Below, in pieces: positions 44,493-54,260 of a stretch of DNA of 64,000 bases (positions within the stretch are counted from its first letter, which is position 1; each line of letters opens with the position of its first letter). Source of the stretch: Sva-07 sp963716235 (GTDB lineage Bacteria > Actinomycetota > Acidimicrobiia > Acidimicrobiales > Ilumatobacteraceae); NCBI GenBank assembly GCA_963716235.1, contig CAVQTE010000030.1:124001-188000 (forward strand), in the 5' to 3' direction. The position numbers and the translations under genes are program-made. The notes under the pieces are model-generated. The model was not told the DNA's origin, made no database searches, and saw only the letters and a list, made by a program, of their open reading frames with translations.

Positions 44493-45749
44493 ATGTCGAG
44501 ATGCGCCGCTCCGCCAGAGATTGCTGTCTCGCGGTCGTTGCCGTCGGCAGCGGTGGCGGTGACCGGCTGTTCGCCGCCGACGGCGGAATCGGAGGGACTC
44601 TCCGGATCCGGTGCGTCGGCACCGTCGAGCGCCGATCTGTTCGACATCGCCGAACGTGATCCGTTGCCGTTCCCGGGCTACGACGTCACCCGGGTGACGA
44701 TCGCCCCGCTCCCGGGTGCAGCGGCCCCCGACGAGGCCGACGTGCCCGCGCCGACCGGCTGGGCGGCGTTCGACCAGGAGATCGTGCGGTCGGTCCTCGG
44801 CGGCGGTTCCGACGCCGTTTCGGTCGCGGTTGCGATCGATGGCGAGATCGTTCACGAGGCGGCGTTCGGTGCGCGGATCCCGTCCACGCTCGATGCGGTT
44901 TCCACGACCGACGCGTTTCGGGTCGCCAGCATCTCCAAGACCATCACGGCGATCACGATGCTGCAGCTGACCGAAGAGGGCCTCGTCGGCCTCGACGATC
45001 CGGTCGGGGCGCTGGTCGCTGCCGACATCGGGATCACGTCACCGAGTGCGGCGGTGTCGGCGATCACGATTCGTCAGCTCCTCACGCACACGTCGGGCCT
45101 TGCGCAGTACGAGAACGTCTTCTTCCGGAGCCAGGTCGGGTCGTGCGAGGAGGCAGCCGCCCATGCCCTCGGTCGATCGCTGTCGGGCCCGAGTTTCCGG
45201 TACAGCAACATGAACTACTGCATCCTCGGATTGCTGATCGAGCACCTCACCGGCGAGTCCTACGAGCAGGTCGTGTACGAGCGCCTGCTCACTCCGCTGG
45301 GGATCTCCGGGATGCGGCTGGCTCCCACCTTCGACCCTGGGCCAGGAGAGGTCGAGCACCGAACGGTGCAGGGCCGCAACTACATGGAGGTTCTCAGCGC
45401 GGCCGGAGCATGGGTGGCCACACCGTCGGACCTGGTGAAGATCGTCGACTCACTCGACGCCGACACGCCGGGGTGGAGGCCACTCGATCCTGAGACGGTG
45501 GCGATGATGAAGACGAGCGCAACCGACCCCGCCGCTGCCGATCGCGGCTACGGGATGGGCCTGATCCTGTACGGCGGCGGGGCGGTTGGCCACACCGGCA
45601 CGATCGAGAGCACGCACACGATGGTGTTCGATCGCGCCGACAACGTCACCTGGGCGATCACCGTGAGCGGTGAGAATCCGAGCGAGACGATTCGTCTTGC
45701 CGGGATCGTCGAACGTGCCCTCGTCGCCGGCGGCTTCGTCGCCGGCTGA
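44493..45749 (+). CDS. Secreted serine hydrolase (class C beta-lactamase/D-aminopeptidase fold)
   Basis: About 418 residues. Catalytic SxxK is SISK in FRVASISKTITAITML near 150. YxN is YSNMNYCILGLL near 237. The third element HTG occurs in GAVGHTGTIEST near 370, replacing KTG. A VTGC sequence near residue 25 resembles a lipobox, but the preceding MSRCAAPPEIAVSRSLPSAAVA lacks a good n-region. An overlapping frame from ATG 44501 gives MRRSARDCCLAVVA, so an indel may have broken the signal. Family members are esterases, D-peptidases or penicillin-binding proteins; resistance is not implied. Confidence 0.75.
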   Translation: MSRCAAPPEIAVSRSLPSAAVAVTGCSPPTAESEGLSGSGASAPSSADLFDIAERDPLPFPGYDVTRVTIAPLPGAAAPDEADVPAPTGWAAFDQEIVRSVLGGGSDAVSVAVAIDGEIVHEAAFGARIPSTLDAVSTTDAFRVASISKTITAITMLQLTEEGLVGLDDPVGALVAADIGITSPSAAVSAITIRQLLTHTSGLAQYENVFFRSQVGSCEEAAAHALGRSLSGPSFRYSNMNYCILGLLIEHLTGESYEQVVYERLLTPLGISGMRLAPTFDPGPGEVEHRTVQGRNYMEVLSAAGAWVATPSDLVKIVDSLDADTPGWRPLDPETVAMMKTSATDPAAADRGYGMGLILYGGGAVGHTGTIESTHTMVFDRADNVTWAITVSGENPSETIRLAGIVERALVAGGFVAG

Positions 45750-45750
45750 C

Positions 45751-46936
45751 TCAGAAGATGACGCCGGCCGAGCGCAGTGCTGCCGCATCGAGGCCGAGTG
45801 CCAGCACGATCTCGTCGCTGTGCTGGCCGAAGCCCGGCGCGTGGTCACTGATCCGTTGCGGTGTCACCGAGAGGCGCGCCGCGGCTCGCGGCTCGCGGAC
45901 TCGACCCGCGTGAGGGTGCTCTCGCTCGACGAAGACCTCGTTGTGGATCACCTGCCGGTCGTCGTGGATAGCGTCGAGCGTGGTGACCGTCGAGGCGGGC
46001 ACGTCGTGCTCCACCGCTCGACCGGCGAACTCCTCCACGGTGCAAGCTGCTGCCGCCTCCACCAGCAACTCGACCATCGCGGCCGTGTTCGTCATGCGCG
46101 ACATCACGTCGTCGAAGCGCGGGTCGTCGGCGATCTCCGGACGCCCCAGCGCCGCGCACAGACCGCGGAACTCCGAGTCGGTCACCGGCGAGGCAGCTGC
46201 GAAGCCGTCGGCCAGGCGAGTCATCGAGTAGTTCGCGGCGATGGTCGGTGAACGCATGGCGTCGTCGTCGAGCAGCGCCGCATCCATCGCCGAGTCGGGC
46301 CACATGAACGCGATCGCCGTGTCGAGCATGGCGAGTTCGATGTGTTGACCGCCGGCTCGTCCGGTGGCCCGGGCGAACAGCGCAGCGGTGATGGCCTGCG
46401 CAGCGGTGTACGCCGTGGTCTTGTCGCAGATCAGGGTGCGGTACAGCGCCGGCTCACCACTCACCGGGTCGCCCTGCACGCTTGCGAGGCCCGAGGCCGC
46501 CTGGATCACGTTGTCGTACACGCGTCGGCTGCTGTACGGACCGTCCTGGCCGTACCCGGAGATCGAGGTGTAGATCAGATCGGGATTGATCGCACGGACG
46601 TCCGCGTAGCCGAGGCCGAGTCGATCCATCGCGCCGGGTCGAAAGTTCTGGATCAGCACATCGGCGTCCTCGATCAGCCGCGCGGACGAGTTCCTTTCCG
46701 GCCTGCTGCTTGAGGTCGACCACGATCGAGCGCTTTCCCCGGTTGTTGTTGGCGAAGATGCCCGTCATGCCGCCCTTGCTGGTGCCGAGGAACCGCATGA
46801 TGTCACCGAGGCCCGGCGATTCGACCTTGATGACGTCGGCGCCCTGATCGGCGAGCATCATCGCGGCGAGCGGCCCCGAGATCATCACCGACAGATCGAC
46901 CACCTTGATGCCGTCGAGCGGCCCGCTGTTTGCCAT
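45751..46936 (-). CDS. CaiB/BaiF family CoA-transferase (apparent +1 frameshift near 46681)
   Basis: Type III CoA-transferase moving CoA between carboxylic acids. MANSGPLDGIKVVDLSVMISGP and ANNNRGKRSIVVDLKQQAGKEL are in one frame; LIEDADVLIQNFRPGAMDRLGLGY and the catalytic Asp in HIELAMLDTAIAFMW are in the next. One extra base near 46681 in the CGCGCGG stretch separates them. The C-terminal block FVEREHPHAGRVREP is typical. About 394 residues restored. It faces the CobW gene head-to-head and stops one base after the serine hydrolase. Substrate unknown. Confidence 0.82.
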
Positions 46937-46976
46937 TCGGGCATGCTTGCACCTGGGCGGGTGGCATCATGCAGAC

Positions 46977-47891
46977 GTGCTGCGCGAGCCGATTCCGTTG
47001 ACGGTCATCGGCGGCTACCTGGGCGCCGGCAAGACCACACTGCTCAACCACTTGTTGCGTCATCCAGGCGGTCGGCGGATCGGGGTGATCGTCAACGACT
47101 TCGGGTCACTGGCGATCGACGCAGCGCTCGTGGCCGACGCGGCGGGTGACGGGTTGATCAGCCTGCCCAACGGCTGTGTGTGCTGCACCGTGGGTGCCGG
47201 ACTCCATGAGGCACTCGAGACCTTGACGGCCGGCGATTCACCACCCGACCAGATCGTCATCGAGGTGAGTGGGATCGCCGATCCCTCCGCCGCCGCAGGA
47301 TGGGCGACCGTGCCGCCGTTCGAGCCAGGGGGAGTGATCGTGCTCGTCGACGCAACATCGGTCGTCCAGAAGTCGCGCGATCGTTGGGTCGGCACCGAGG
47401 TGATCCGTCAGATCGTCGGTGCCGATCTCGTCGTCGTGACGAAGTCGGACGTGTGCGACGACCGCGAGGTGTCGGAGGTCGAGCGGTGGGTCGCTGCGAC
47501 GAGTGGGGGAGCACCGTCGATCCGCGTCGTCGACGGCCAGGTGCTCCCGGACATGATCCTCGGTGTCCGGCCCCGGCGGGTGTCTTCGTTGTCCGACGCC
47601 GTCGGGATCGCTGAGTTGCACGACGACCGGTACGAGTCGTGGTCGTGGACGTCGGCCGGGCCCGTGGAGCGCAGCGCGCTCGACCGGTTCATCGGGGCGC
47701 TGCCCGCCGAGGTGCTGCGGGTCAAGGGTCGAGTGCAGCTCGACGACGGGTTGTGGGTGCTCGTCCAGGTCGTCGGTCGTCGGGTGGATGTGACGCCGAC
47801 CGCACCAGCCGACGCCTCCGAGTTGGTGGCAATCGCCGTGCGCCAAGGCCGCCACACCGCAACCAGCCCGTTCGTGCTGCAGTTCGGGTGA
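46977..47891 (+). CDS. CobW/COG0523 G3E-family GTPase metallochaperone
   Basis: 304 residues. Walker A GGYLGAGKTTLLN near 14, the metal-binding CxCC motif in LPNGCVCCTVGAGL near 65, EVSGIADPS, and the guanine-specifying TKSD in LVVVTKSDVCDD. The C-terminal CobW-C domain ends at residue 304. These proteins deliver zinc, cobalt or iron to client enzymes; the client here is unknown, though several metal hydrolases surround it. GTG 46977 is in frame and has CATCAT 6 bases upstream as a weak -10; no other start fits the conserved N-terminus. Confidence 0.85.
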   Translation: MLREPIPLTVIGGYLGAGKTTLLNHLLRHPGGRRIGVIVNDFGSLAIDAALVADAAGDGLISLPNGCVCCTVGAGLHEALETLTAGDSPPDQIVIEVSGIADPSAAAGWATVPPFEPGGVIVLVDATSVVQKSRDRWVGTEVIRQIVGADLVVVTKSDVCDDREVSEVERWVAATSGGAPSIRVVDGQVLPDMILGVRPRRVSSLSDAVGIAELHDDRYESWSWTSAGPVERSALDRFIGALPAEVLRVKGRVQLDDGLWVLVQVVGRRVDVTPTAPADASELVAIAVRQGRHTATSPFVLQFG

Positions 47892-47936
47892 CCCGCCCCC
47901 ACCGCGAACGTCGCGCAATGGCTCGCGACACGGGGT

Positions 47937-49596
47937 TCAGGGGTGAGCGGCTTCGAAGGGGGTGCCGCCGACGACGGTGCCCCACACGCCGATGTCCTTG
48001 ATGGCCATCGGATCGACCGCAAGTGGGCTGGCCTCCAGCACGGTGAAGTCGGCTGCTTTGCCGCACTCGATCGTGCCCAACTCGGCGTCGAGGTGCATCT
48101 GGTAGGCAGAGCCGAGTGTCACCGATGCGCAGGGCCGACTCGGCTGAAATCCGTTCGTGCTCGCCGAGCACTCGACCCGATGGTGTCACCCGGTTGACCG
48201 CACACCACATCGTGTGGAGATGGCCGAGCGGTGTCACGTTGGCGTCGGAGTGCAGCGAGAACGACACACCTTCGCGTTCCGCCGTCGCCGCGGCCTCCAT
48301 ACGTCGGGCCCGTTCGGGCCCGACGGTGATGTCGTGGTGCTGATCACCCCAGTACCAGAGGTGGTTGGCGAAGATGTTGGCGCACATGCCGAGCTTGGCC
48401 ATCCGCCGGTACTGCGCAGCCGATGTGAGCTGGCAGTGCTGCACGGTGTGGCGATGGTCGAGCCACGGATGCTCGATCACCAGCCGCTCGACGGTGTCGA
48501 TCCACGCGTCGATGGTGAGGTCGCCGTTGCAGTGGGCGTGGATGTTGATGCCCCGTTCGTGGAACGGCCGACAGATCTCGACGAGCTGCTCGGGCGGCAC
48601 CATCCACTGTCCGTGGTCGGTGCCGGTGTAGTAGCCGGGCCACCCCATCTTGGCCGTGAAGCCCTGGATCGAGCCGTCGAGCACCAGCTTCAGTCCGGCC
48701 GTGCGAAGCTTGTCGGTGTCGGCCGCTGCAAGTTGCAGCAGCAGCTCCGCCGCGTCGGCCCAGTCGGTGCTGCCCGGTGGAAGCGCGTGCCAGTGCCGCT
48801 GGAGCAGTCGAGCGGGAAACTCGGGTCGGTCGACGACTTCGTGCAGGACGGACTGGTCGTCGGGCCGCGTCAGCCCTGACGATCCGAGGTCGCACAGCGC
48901 GGTGATACCGGTGTTCACGCAGATCTGCCCCAGCGCCTCGATCGCCCTCGGGTCGTTCAGCATTCGCAGGATCACGCCCATGCCCGACCGTGCCAACGCG
49001 ATCGCCGGCATCTCCTGGAGTTCGCCGTTCGGTTCGCCGTTCGCGTCACGTGCCACGCCCGGCGTGGTCGCATTTCGGGTGATCTCGTGGCGATCGAGCA
49101 TCGCCGTGTTGACAGTGGCGAGGTGGGCGCTCGCGTGCAACACGAAGATCGGCCGTACGGTCGACACGCGGTCGAGGTGATCACGGGTGAGGCGGGCCTC
49201 GTCGGTGAAGTAGATCGGGTCGAATCCGCCGACCACGATCGGTTCGGACGACCCGGCCGTCGCGTTGTCGAGCTCGCGCAATCGGTCGAGCAGCGCGCCG
49301 TAGGTGCGGATGCCCGGCGCGGTCCCGCCGTCGACACGGTGCCGGTCGAACCATCCCACGTAGGGGATCAACGAGAAGGCCCCCTCGAGCGTGTGGGCGT
49401 GCGCCTCGATCATGCCCGGCACCAGCACGTGGTCGGCGAAGCGTCGGTCGATGTCGTGGGGGCCCCAGCTCGCACACTCGTCGAACGAGCCGGCGGCGAG
49501 AATCTTGCCGTCGCGTACGGCGACGGCCTCGACCTCGGGCTGCGAGGGGTCCATCGTGACGATCGCCCGGGCCGGGTAGATGGTGATGTGACTCAT
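47937..49596 (-). CDS. YtcJ-like amidohydrolase (apparent +1 frameshift near 48126)
   Basis: Exported-substrate or cytosolic metal amidohydrolase, about 552 residues. The metal site HAH in VLVPGMIEAHAHTLEG near 70; a second HxH in INIHAHCNGDLTID; HTVQHCQL; and SLHSDANVTPLGHLH for the Asp side. The conserved GKILAAGSFDE start fits the family. The C-terminal 60 residues (VTLGSAYQMHLDAELGTIECGKAADFTVLE), which close the beta-sandwich, are in another frame; one extra base near 48126 explains it. TACGGT (49603-49608) lies 6 bases before ATG 49596. Confidence 0.83.
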
Positions 49597-49602
49597 CGCC
49601 CG

Positions 49603-49608
49603 ACCGTA
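49603..49608 (-). promoter_or_regulatory. -10 hexamer TACGGT of amidohydrolase gene
   Basis: Minus-strand TACGGT, 6 bases before ATG 49596; palindromic repeat copy C begins 17 bases further upstream, near the expected -35. Confidence 0.5.
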
Positions 49609-49625
49609 CCTCGCACCCCCTCCGA

Positions 49626-49683
49626 CCCCGTTTGCGTTGCACTTCTGTTGGACCGTCCCAACCGATTCGTCACGCAAACAGGG
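49626..49683. repeat. Palindromic repeat element, copy C (58 bp)
   Basis: CCCCGTTTGCGT at the left and ACGCAAACAGGG at the right, around GTTGG...CCAAC. It is aligned base for base in length with copy B. It lies upstream of the amidohydrolase and downstream of the LLM oxidoreductase, both on the minus strand. Confidence 0.75.
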
Positions 49684-49725
49684 TGGGCGTGCGGGTGTGG
49701 GGTGTGCAGGGGTGGGGGTCCAGCG

Positions 49726-50665
49726 TCAGGCGAGATTCGGGGCGACCTCGCGTGCGATGAGGTCCAGGTGGTCGAGGTCGCCGAGATCCATCACCTGCAG
49801 GTAGATCCGCTCGGCGCCTGCATCAGCCCACGCCCTGAGCGTGGCGGCGACCTCGTCGGGCGTTCCAGCGGCGCCGTTCTCGCGGAGCTCCTCGGGTTCG
49901 CGCCCGATGGCAGTGGCGCGCCGGCTCACCTCGGCCTCGTCTGCGCCACAGCACACGATGAGCGCCGCGGAGAACGTCATCGTCGCAGGGTCCCTGTCGA
50001 TGGATTCGCAGGCCGCCCGGACACGATCGCACTGAGCCGTGAAGAAACTCGAGGGGCACGAATGGCGTGTTGAACTCGGCGGCGAAACGAGCCGCCAACG
50101 CGGGCGTCTTCTTCGGTCCACCGCCGCCGATGATGATCGGGAGTGGTGACTGCACCGGCTTGGGCAGTGCCGGCGACGCAGTCACCGGATAGTGCCCACC
50201 GGGCGATTCGAACATCTCGCCGATCGGAGTCGACCACATCCCCGTGATGATCTCGAGCTGCTCCTCCAATCGTTCGAACCGCTCGCCGAGCGGCGGGAAC
50301 TCGATGCCGTACGCCTGGTGTTCTTCCTGGTACCAACCGGCGCCGAGCCCGAGCTCGACACGGCCCGCCGACATGTCGTCGACCTGCGCCACGCTGACGG
50401 CGAGCGGCCCGGGCAGCCGGAACGTCGCCGACGTCACGAGTGTGCCGAGGCGGATCGTCGAGGTCTCCCGGGCGATCCCGCCGAGTGTGACCCACGCGTC
50501 CGTCGGGCCCGGCAGACCGTCGCCGCCACCCATCACGAGGTAGTGATCGCTGCGGAAGAAGGCGCCGTACCCCGTTGCCTCGGCCCGCTGGGCGACGGCG
50601 AGGAGATCGGCGTACGTCGCTCCCTGCTGAGGTTCGGTGAAGATGCGGAGGTCGGAGAGTTGCAC
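49726..50665 (-). CDS. LLM-class F420-dependent oxidoreductase (apparent +1 frameshift near 50055)
   Basis: TIM-barrel luciferase-like enzyme using F420 (or FMN). DLRIFTEPQQGATYADLLAVAQ and AFFRSDHYLVMGGGDG open it; GRVELGLGAGWYQEEHQAYGI is the class hallmark; PLPIIIGGGGPKKTPALAARFA follows. The last 100 residues (SSFFTAQCDRVRAACESIDRDP; AGAERIYLQVMDLGDL) are in another frame; one extra G in the GGGG run at about 50053-50056 explains it. GTG 50665 has TAGCCT (50672-50677) 6 bases upstream. About 312 residues. Substrate unknown. Confidence 0.83.
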
Positions 50666-50671
50666 GCCCGC

Positions 50672-50677
50672 AGGCTA
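50672..50677 (-). promoter_or_regulatory. -10 hexamer TAGCCT of LLM oxidoreductase gene
   Basis: Minus-strand TAGCCT, 6 bases before GTG 50665, in the 40-base divergent spacer shared with the PLP decarboxylase. Confidence 0.5.
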
Positions 50678-50705
50678 TGTCCGCCGATGCGCGACACTGT
50701 GCTCG

Positions 50706-51962
50706 ATGGCCCCTCTGCAGCAGCATCGTCGAGCAGTTGACGACGTGATCACCGACTTGACGGACAAGCGCGTCAATGACGTCAAGTGGGCCGATGGTCG
50801 CACGTTCGGGATGGTCTACGACGGTGGGCCGACGGTCCACGAGGTCGCGGAAAAGGCAGCTCGGCTCTACCTGCACGAGAACGCACTCAACACCCAGGCG
50901 TTCCCGTCGCTGCGCGAAATCCAGGCCGACGTCGTCGGCTGGACAGCCGACCTGCTCCACGGCGACGCAGAGGTTGCCGGATTCCTCACGAGCGGAGGTA
51001 CCGAATCGATCTTGTGCGGTGTGCTCGCCGCCCGCGAGCGCGGCCGCATCGAACGGGGGATCACCGAGCCCGAGGTCGTGCTGTCCGAGTCGGCGCACGC
51101 GGCGTTCCACAAGGCGGCCCACAACTTCGGCGTCACGGTCCGCAAGGCACCGGTCAAGGCCGATTGGACCGCCGACGTCGATGCGATGGCGGCCCTGTGC
51201 GGCCCGAACACGGTCCTGGTCGTCGGGTCGGCGCCGCAATACCCGCAGGGCGTGCAGGACGACATCCCCGCCATCGCCGCGCTGGCGGCCTCGATCGGAG
51301 CGAACTGCCACGTCGACGCCTGTATGGGAGGATTCGTGCTGCCGTTCGTCGAGATGCTCGGACGCGAGGTGAAGCCGTGGGACTTCCGCGTCGACGGGGT
51401 CACCACGATCTCGGCCGACATCCACAAGCTCGGCTACGCACCAAAAGGTGTGTCGGTGATCCTGCACCGCACCAAGGAGTTCCGCAAGTACCAGACGTTC
51501 GTGTTCGACGGGTGGCTCGGCGGGTTCTACGCGTCGCCCGGCATGCAGGGCACCCGCTCAGGCCTCCCGATGGCATGTGCCTGGGCCGTGATGTCGCACC
51601 TCGGCATCGACGGGTACGTCGACCTCACTCGTCAGATGCTCGAGAACGCCGATGCCTTCCGCGCCGGGGTGGCGGCGATCGATGGCATCCGGGTGCTCGG
51701 TGACAGCACGTTCCATCTGGTGGCGGTTGCGTCAGATCCGGCGTTCGAGCCCGAGATCGACATCTTCGCCCTCGGCGACGCACTGCTGGCGAAGGGGTGG
51801 TTCCATGACCGCCAGGGTCCGCCCGACAGCCTGCATTCGACGATCAGCAACTCGAACACCGGCGTGATCGACGACTATCTGATCGATCTCGCCGCGTGCG
51901 TGGCCGCAGTGGTCGGGACCCGCACCGACGACCGCAGCACGAACTACGCCACGCTGGAGTGA
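50706..51962 (+). CDS. PLP-dependent decarboxylase/lyase (group II, sphingosine-1-phosphate lyase-like)
   Basis: 418 residues, fold-type I. Substrate-side LNTQAFPSLREIQADVVGW; PLP phosphate site FLTSGGTESILCGVLAARE near 95; His stacking in SESAHAAFHKAAHNFG; Asp in CHVDACMGGFVLPF; PLP lysine in ISADIHKLGYAPKGVSVI near 240. The last motif and the absence of glutamate decarboxylase C-terminal features favour the S1P-lyase-like branch over amino-acid decarboxylases. Substrate is therefore uncertain (phospho-amino alcohol or amino acid). ATG 50706 is the conserved start; no frameshift. Confidence 0.82.
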   Translation: MAPLQQHRRAVDDVITDLTDKRVNDVKWADGRTFGMVYDGGPTVHEVAEKAARLYLHENALNTQAFPSLREIQADVVGWTADLLHGDAEVAGFLTSGGTESILCGVLAARERGRIERGITEPEVVLSESAHAAFHKAAHNFGVTVRKAPVKADWTADVDAMAALCGPNTVLVVGSAPQYPQGVQDDIPAIAALAASIGANCHVDACMGGFVLPFVEMLGREVKPWDFRVDGVTTISADIHKLGYAPKGVSVILHRTKEFRKYQTFVFDGWLGGFYASPGMQGTRSGLPMACAWAVMSHLGIDGYVDLTRQMLENADAFRAGVAAIDGIRVLGDSTFHLVAVASDPAFEPEIDIFALGDALLAKGWFHDRQGPPDSLHSTISNSNTGVIDDYLIDLAACVAAVVGTRTDDRSTNYATLE

Positions 51963-52041
51963 CCGTGCCGCCCAACCCGCTCCGAGGGTCGGGGGCCAGT
52001 GCTACGGTGCGCGCAGTTCCACACGTCGACGAGAGGACACC

Positions 52042-52596
52042 ATGAGCACCGCACCACTGCAGCAGGCCGTTGCCACCACGAGAGGTGTGCTCGCCGCAGT
52101 CACACCCGACCAACTCGGCGCACCGACACCCTGTGCGTCGTGGGACGTCGCGGCGCTCATCAACCACATCATCGGCGCTCAGCACTTCTTTCTGTCCAGT
52201 TTGACCGGGACGCCGCTGACGGACCCGCCGGACTTCGCCGTCGGCGACTACCTTGCCGCCTTCGACGAGGTGTCCACCGCGAGCATCGAAGCGTTCGGCG
52301 CCCCTGGTGTGATGGAGCGGACGATCACGCTTGCATTCGGCGACATGCCCGGGGCGGCCGTGATGGGGTTGGCCACGACCGACACGTTCCAGCACGGCTG
52401 GGACCTCGCGAAGGCGACCGGCCAGAGCACCGATCTCGCGCCCGAGCTCGCGTCCGCGCTGCTTGCCCAGTCGAAGGCCGCGATCTCTCCTGCCTTTCGT
52501 GGTCCCGAAGGAGCCCCCTTCGGCTCGGAGAAGTCGGCCCCCGACGGCGCGACCGCAGCGGATCAGCTGGCCGCGTTCCTCGGCCGAGAGGTCTGA
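52042..52596 (+). CDS. TIGR03086-type DinB/maleylpyruvate isomerase-like metal-binding protein
   Basis: 184 residues, four-helix DinB-like fold found mainly in actinobacteria. PTPCASWDVAALINHIIGAQHFF supplies the first metal His and the conserved Cys-Ser-Trp; TTDTFQHGWDLAKATGQ near 115 supplies the later His. Related mycothiol-dependent isomerases use this site, but the function of the subfamily is not established. The ribosome site GAGAGGA precedes ATG 52042, and TACGGT lies about 33 bases upstream near 52003, so this transcript has a leader. It ends before a bidirectional hairpin. Confidence 0.78.
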   Translation: MSTAPLQQAVATTRGVLAAVTPDQLGAPTPCASWDVAALINHIIGAQHFFLSSLTGTPLTDPPDFAVGDYLAAFDEVSTASIEAFGAPGVMERTITLAFGDMPGAAVMGLATTDTFQHGWDLAKATGQSTDLAPELASALLAQSKAAISPAFRGPEGAPFGSEKSAPDGATAADQLAAFLGREV

Positions 52597-52618
52597 CCCT
52601 CGCCCCACCAACGACGTT

Positions 52619-52655
52619 GTGAGCAATACACGCAGTGGGTGCGTGCATCGCTCAC
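52619..52655. terminator. 16-bp near-perfect hairpin
   Basis: GTGAGCAATACACGCA (52619-52634) pairs with TGCGTGCATCGCTCAC (52640-52655) with two G-T/A-C type mismatches and a 5-base loop, between convergent genes. Confidence 0.6.
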
Positions 52656-52673
52656 AGCATCGCTTGGGTGGTG

Positions 52674-54221
52674 TCAGTTGACCTGGCGGGTGGCGCCGGA
52701 CCAGAACGGTTCGCGGAGTTTGAACTTCTGGAGCTTGCCGGTGGCCGTGCGGGCGAGTTCGTCGCGGAACTCGATGCGCTTCGGGCACTTGTAACCCGCA
52801 AGCTTCGTCCTCGTGAACGCGATCACCTCGGCTTCGGTCAGCTCACTGCCGGGCGAGGTGACGACCAGCGCCGTCACGAGTTCGCCCCACTTCTCGTCGG
52901 GGATGCCGATCACGGCGACCTCGGTGATCTCCGGATGCTGGAAGATCGCATCCTCCACCTCGATCGACGACACGTTCTCGCCGCCGGTGATGATCACGTC
53001 CTTCTTGCGGTCGGAGATCGTGACGTAGTTGTCGTCGTCGATGGTGCCGCCGTCACCGGTGTGGAAGAAGCCGTCGTGGATTGCAGCGTCGGTTTGATCG
53101 GGCTGGTCCCAATAGCCGTCCATCACCATGTTGCCGCGCGCCAGGATCTCGCCCCCGGAGTCGACCGCCATCGTGCAGCCAACCACCGGCGCCCCGGCCC
53201 GGTTGAGCTTCACGGCGCGGTCGGCGGGCGACAGGTCGTCGAATTCGGCGCGGGTGCGGTTCATCGTGATCAGCGGCGTGGTCTCGGTGAGGCCGTAGAT
53301 CTGGACGAACTCCCATCCCAGCTCGGTCTCGGTGCGCTCGATCGTGCGGGTCGGTGGGGGAGCGCCGGCGACGACGATGCGCACCCGGTTGCGTCCGGGG
53401 ACCGGGCGACCCGTCTCGGCCTCCCACGTGCTCGCCGCGTCGAGCACCATGTTGAGTACTGCGGGCGCGCCGCACATCAGTGTGACGCCGTGCGTCTCGA
53501 CCCGACGGAGGATCTCCATACCGTCGATCTTGCGGATGATGACGTGTTCGGCCCCCATGCCGGTGACGGCGTAGAGCATTCCCCATCCGTTGCAGTGGAA
53601 CTGGGGGAGTGTGTGCAGGTACACGTCACGATCGTCGACGCCCATGTGCCAGCCGAAGATCGAGGCGTTCAGCCACAGGTTGCGGTGCGTGAGCTGCACC
53701 CCCTTCGGTCGAGCCGTGGTGCCCGAGGTGTAGTTGATCGTGGCGGTGGCATCCTCGTCGCCATCCCACGGCTCGGGTTGGACACCGAACTTCATCAGCA
53801 CGGCGTCGGCCTCGGCGCCGATGATCAGCTTGCGTTCGCATTCGACGTCGGCCATGGCGTCGGTCAGTTCGGGATCGATCAGCAGGAGGCGAGCGCCGCT
53901 GTGGGCGACGATGTACTTCACCTCCTCGGCGACGAGACGGAAGTTGATCGGCACGAGGACCCGTCCGGATCCGGAGACCCCGAACAGCGCAGTCAGCAAT
54001 CGTGCCGAGTTGTGGCTGACCATCGCGACGCGTTCGCCCACTCCGATGCCGAGCGCGTCGAGCCCCGCGGCCATCGCCCGTGCCCGCTCGGCCATCTCAC
54101 GGTAGGTGATCGAGTCCCACGACTCGGCCGGCTGATCCGGCTCGTCGACGATCGCCACGCGATCTGGGTACACGAGCTCGGCCCGTCGCAGGAAGTCGTT
54201 GACCGTCAGTGCCACCTTCAT
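52674..54221 (-). CDS. AMP-forming acyl-CoA synthetase (FadD-like)
   Basis: 515-residue ANL-superfamily ligase activating a carboxylic acid to acyl-CoA through acyl-AMP. P-loop YTSGTTARPKGVQLTHRN near 167; A5 motif YGLTETTPLITMN; TGDGGTIDDDNYVTISDRKKDVI; and the catalytic lysine in RTATGKLQKFKLRE near the end. Nothing is missing. TAGGTT (54229-54234) lies 7 bases before ATG 54221. The amidase stops 40 bases upstream on the same strand. Medium-chain or aromatic acid substrates are likely but cannot be fixed. Confidence 0.9.
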   Translation of the reverse strand: MKVALTVNDFLRRAELVYPDRVAIVDEPDQPAESWDSITYREMAERARAMAAGLDALGIGVGERVAMVSHNSARLLTALFGVSGSGRVLVPINFRLVAEEVKYIVAHSGARLLLIDPELTDAMADVECERKLIIGAEADAVLMKFGVQPEPWDGDEDATATINYTSGTTARPKGVQLTHRNLWLNASIFGWHMGVDDRDVYLHTLPQFHCNGWGMLYAVTGMGAEHVIIRKIDGMEILRRVETHGVTLMCGAPAVLNMVLDAASTWEAETGRPVPGRNRVRIVVAGAPPPTRTIERTETELGWEFVQIYGLTETTPLITMNRTRAEFDDLSPADRAVKLNRAGAPVVGCTMAVDSGGEILARGNMVMDGYWDQPDQTDAAIHDGFFHTGDGGTIDDDNYVTISDRKKDVIITGGENVSSIEVEDAIFQHPEITEVAVIGIPDEKWGELVTALVVTSPGSELTEAEVIAFTRTKLAGYKCPKRIEFRDELARTATGKLQKFKLREPFWSGATRQVN

Positions 54222-54228
54222 GGCCTGA

Positions 54229-54234
54229 AACCTA
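54229..54234 (-). promoter_or_regulatory. -10 hexamer TAGGTT of acyl-CoA synthetase gene
   Basis: Minus-strand TAGGTT, 7 bases before ATG 54221. Confidence 0.5.
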
Positions 54235-54260
54235 TTCGTCGTCGACCCTCGTCCGAGCAG

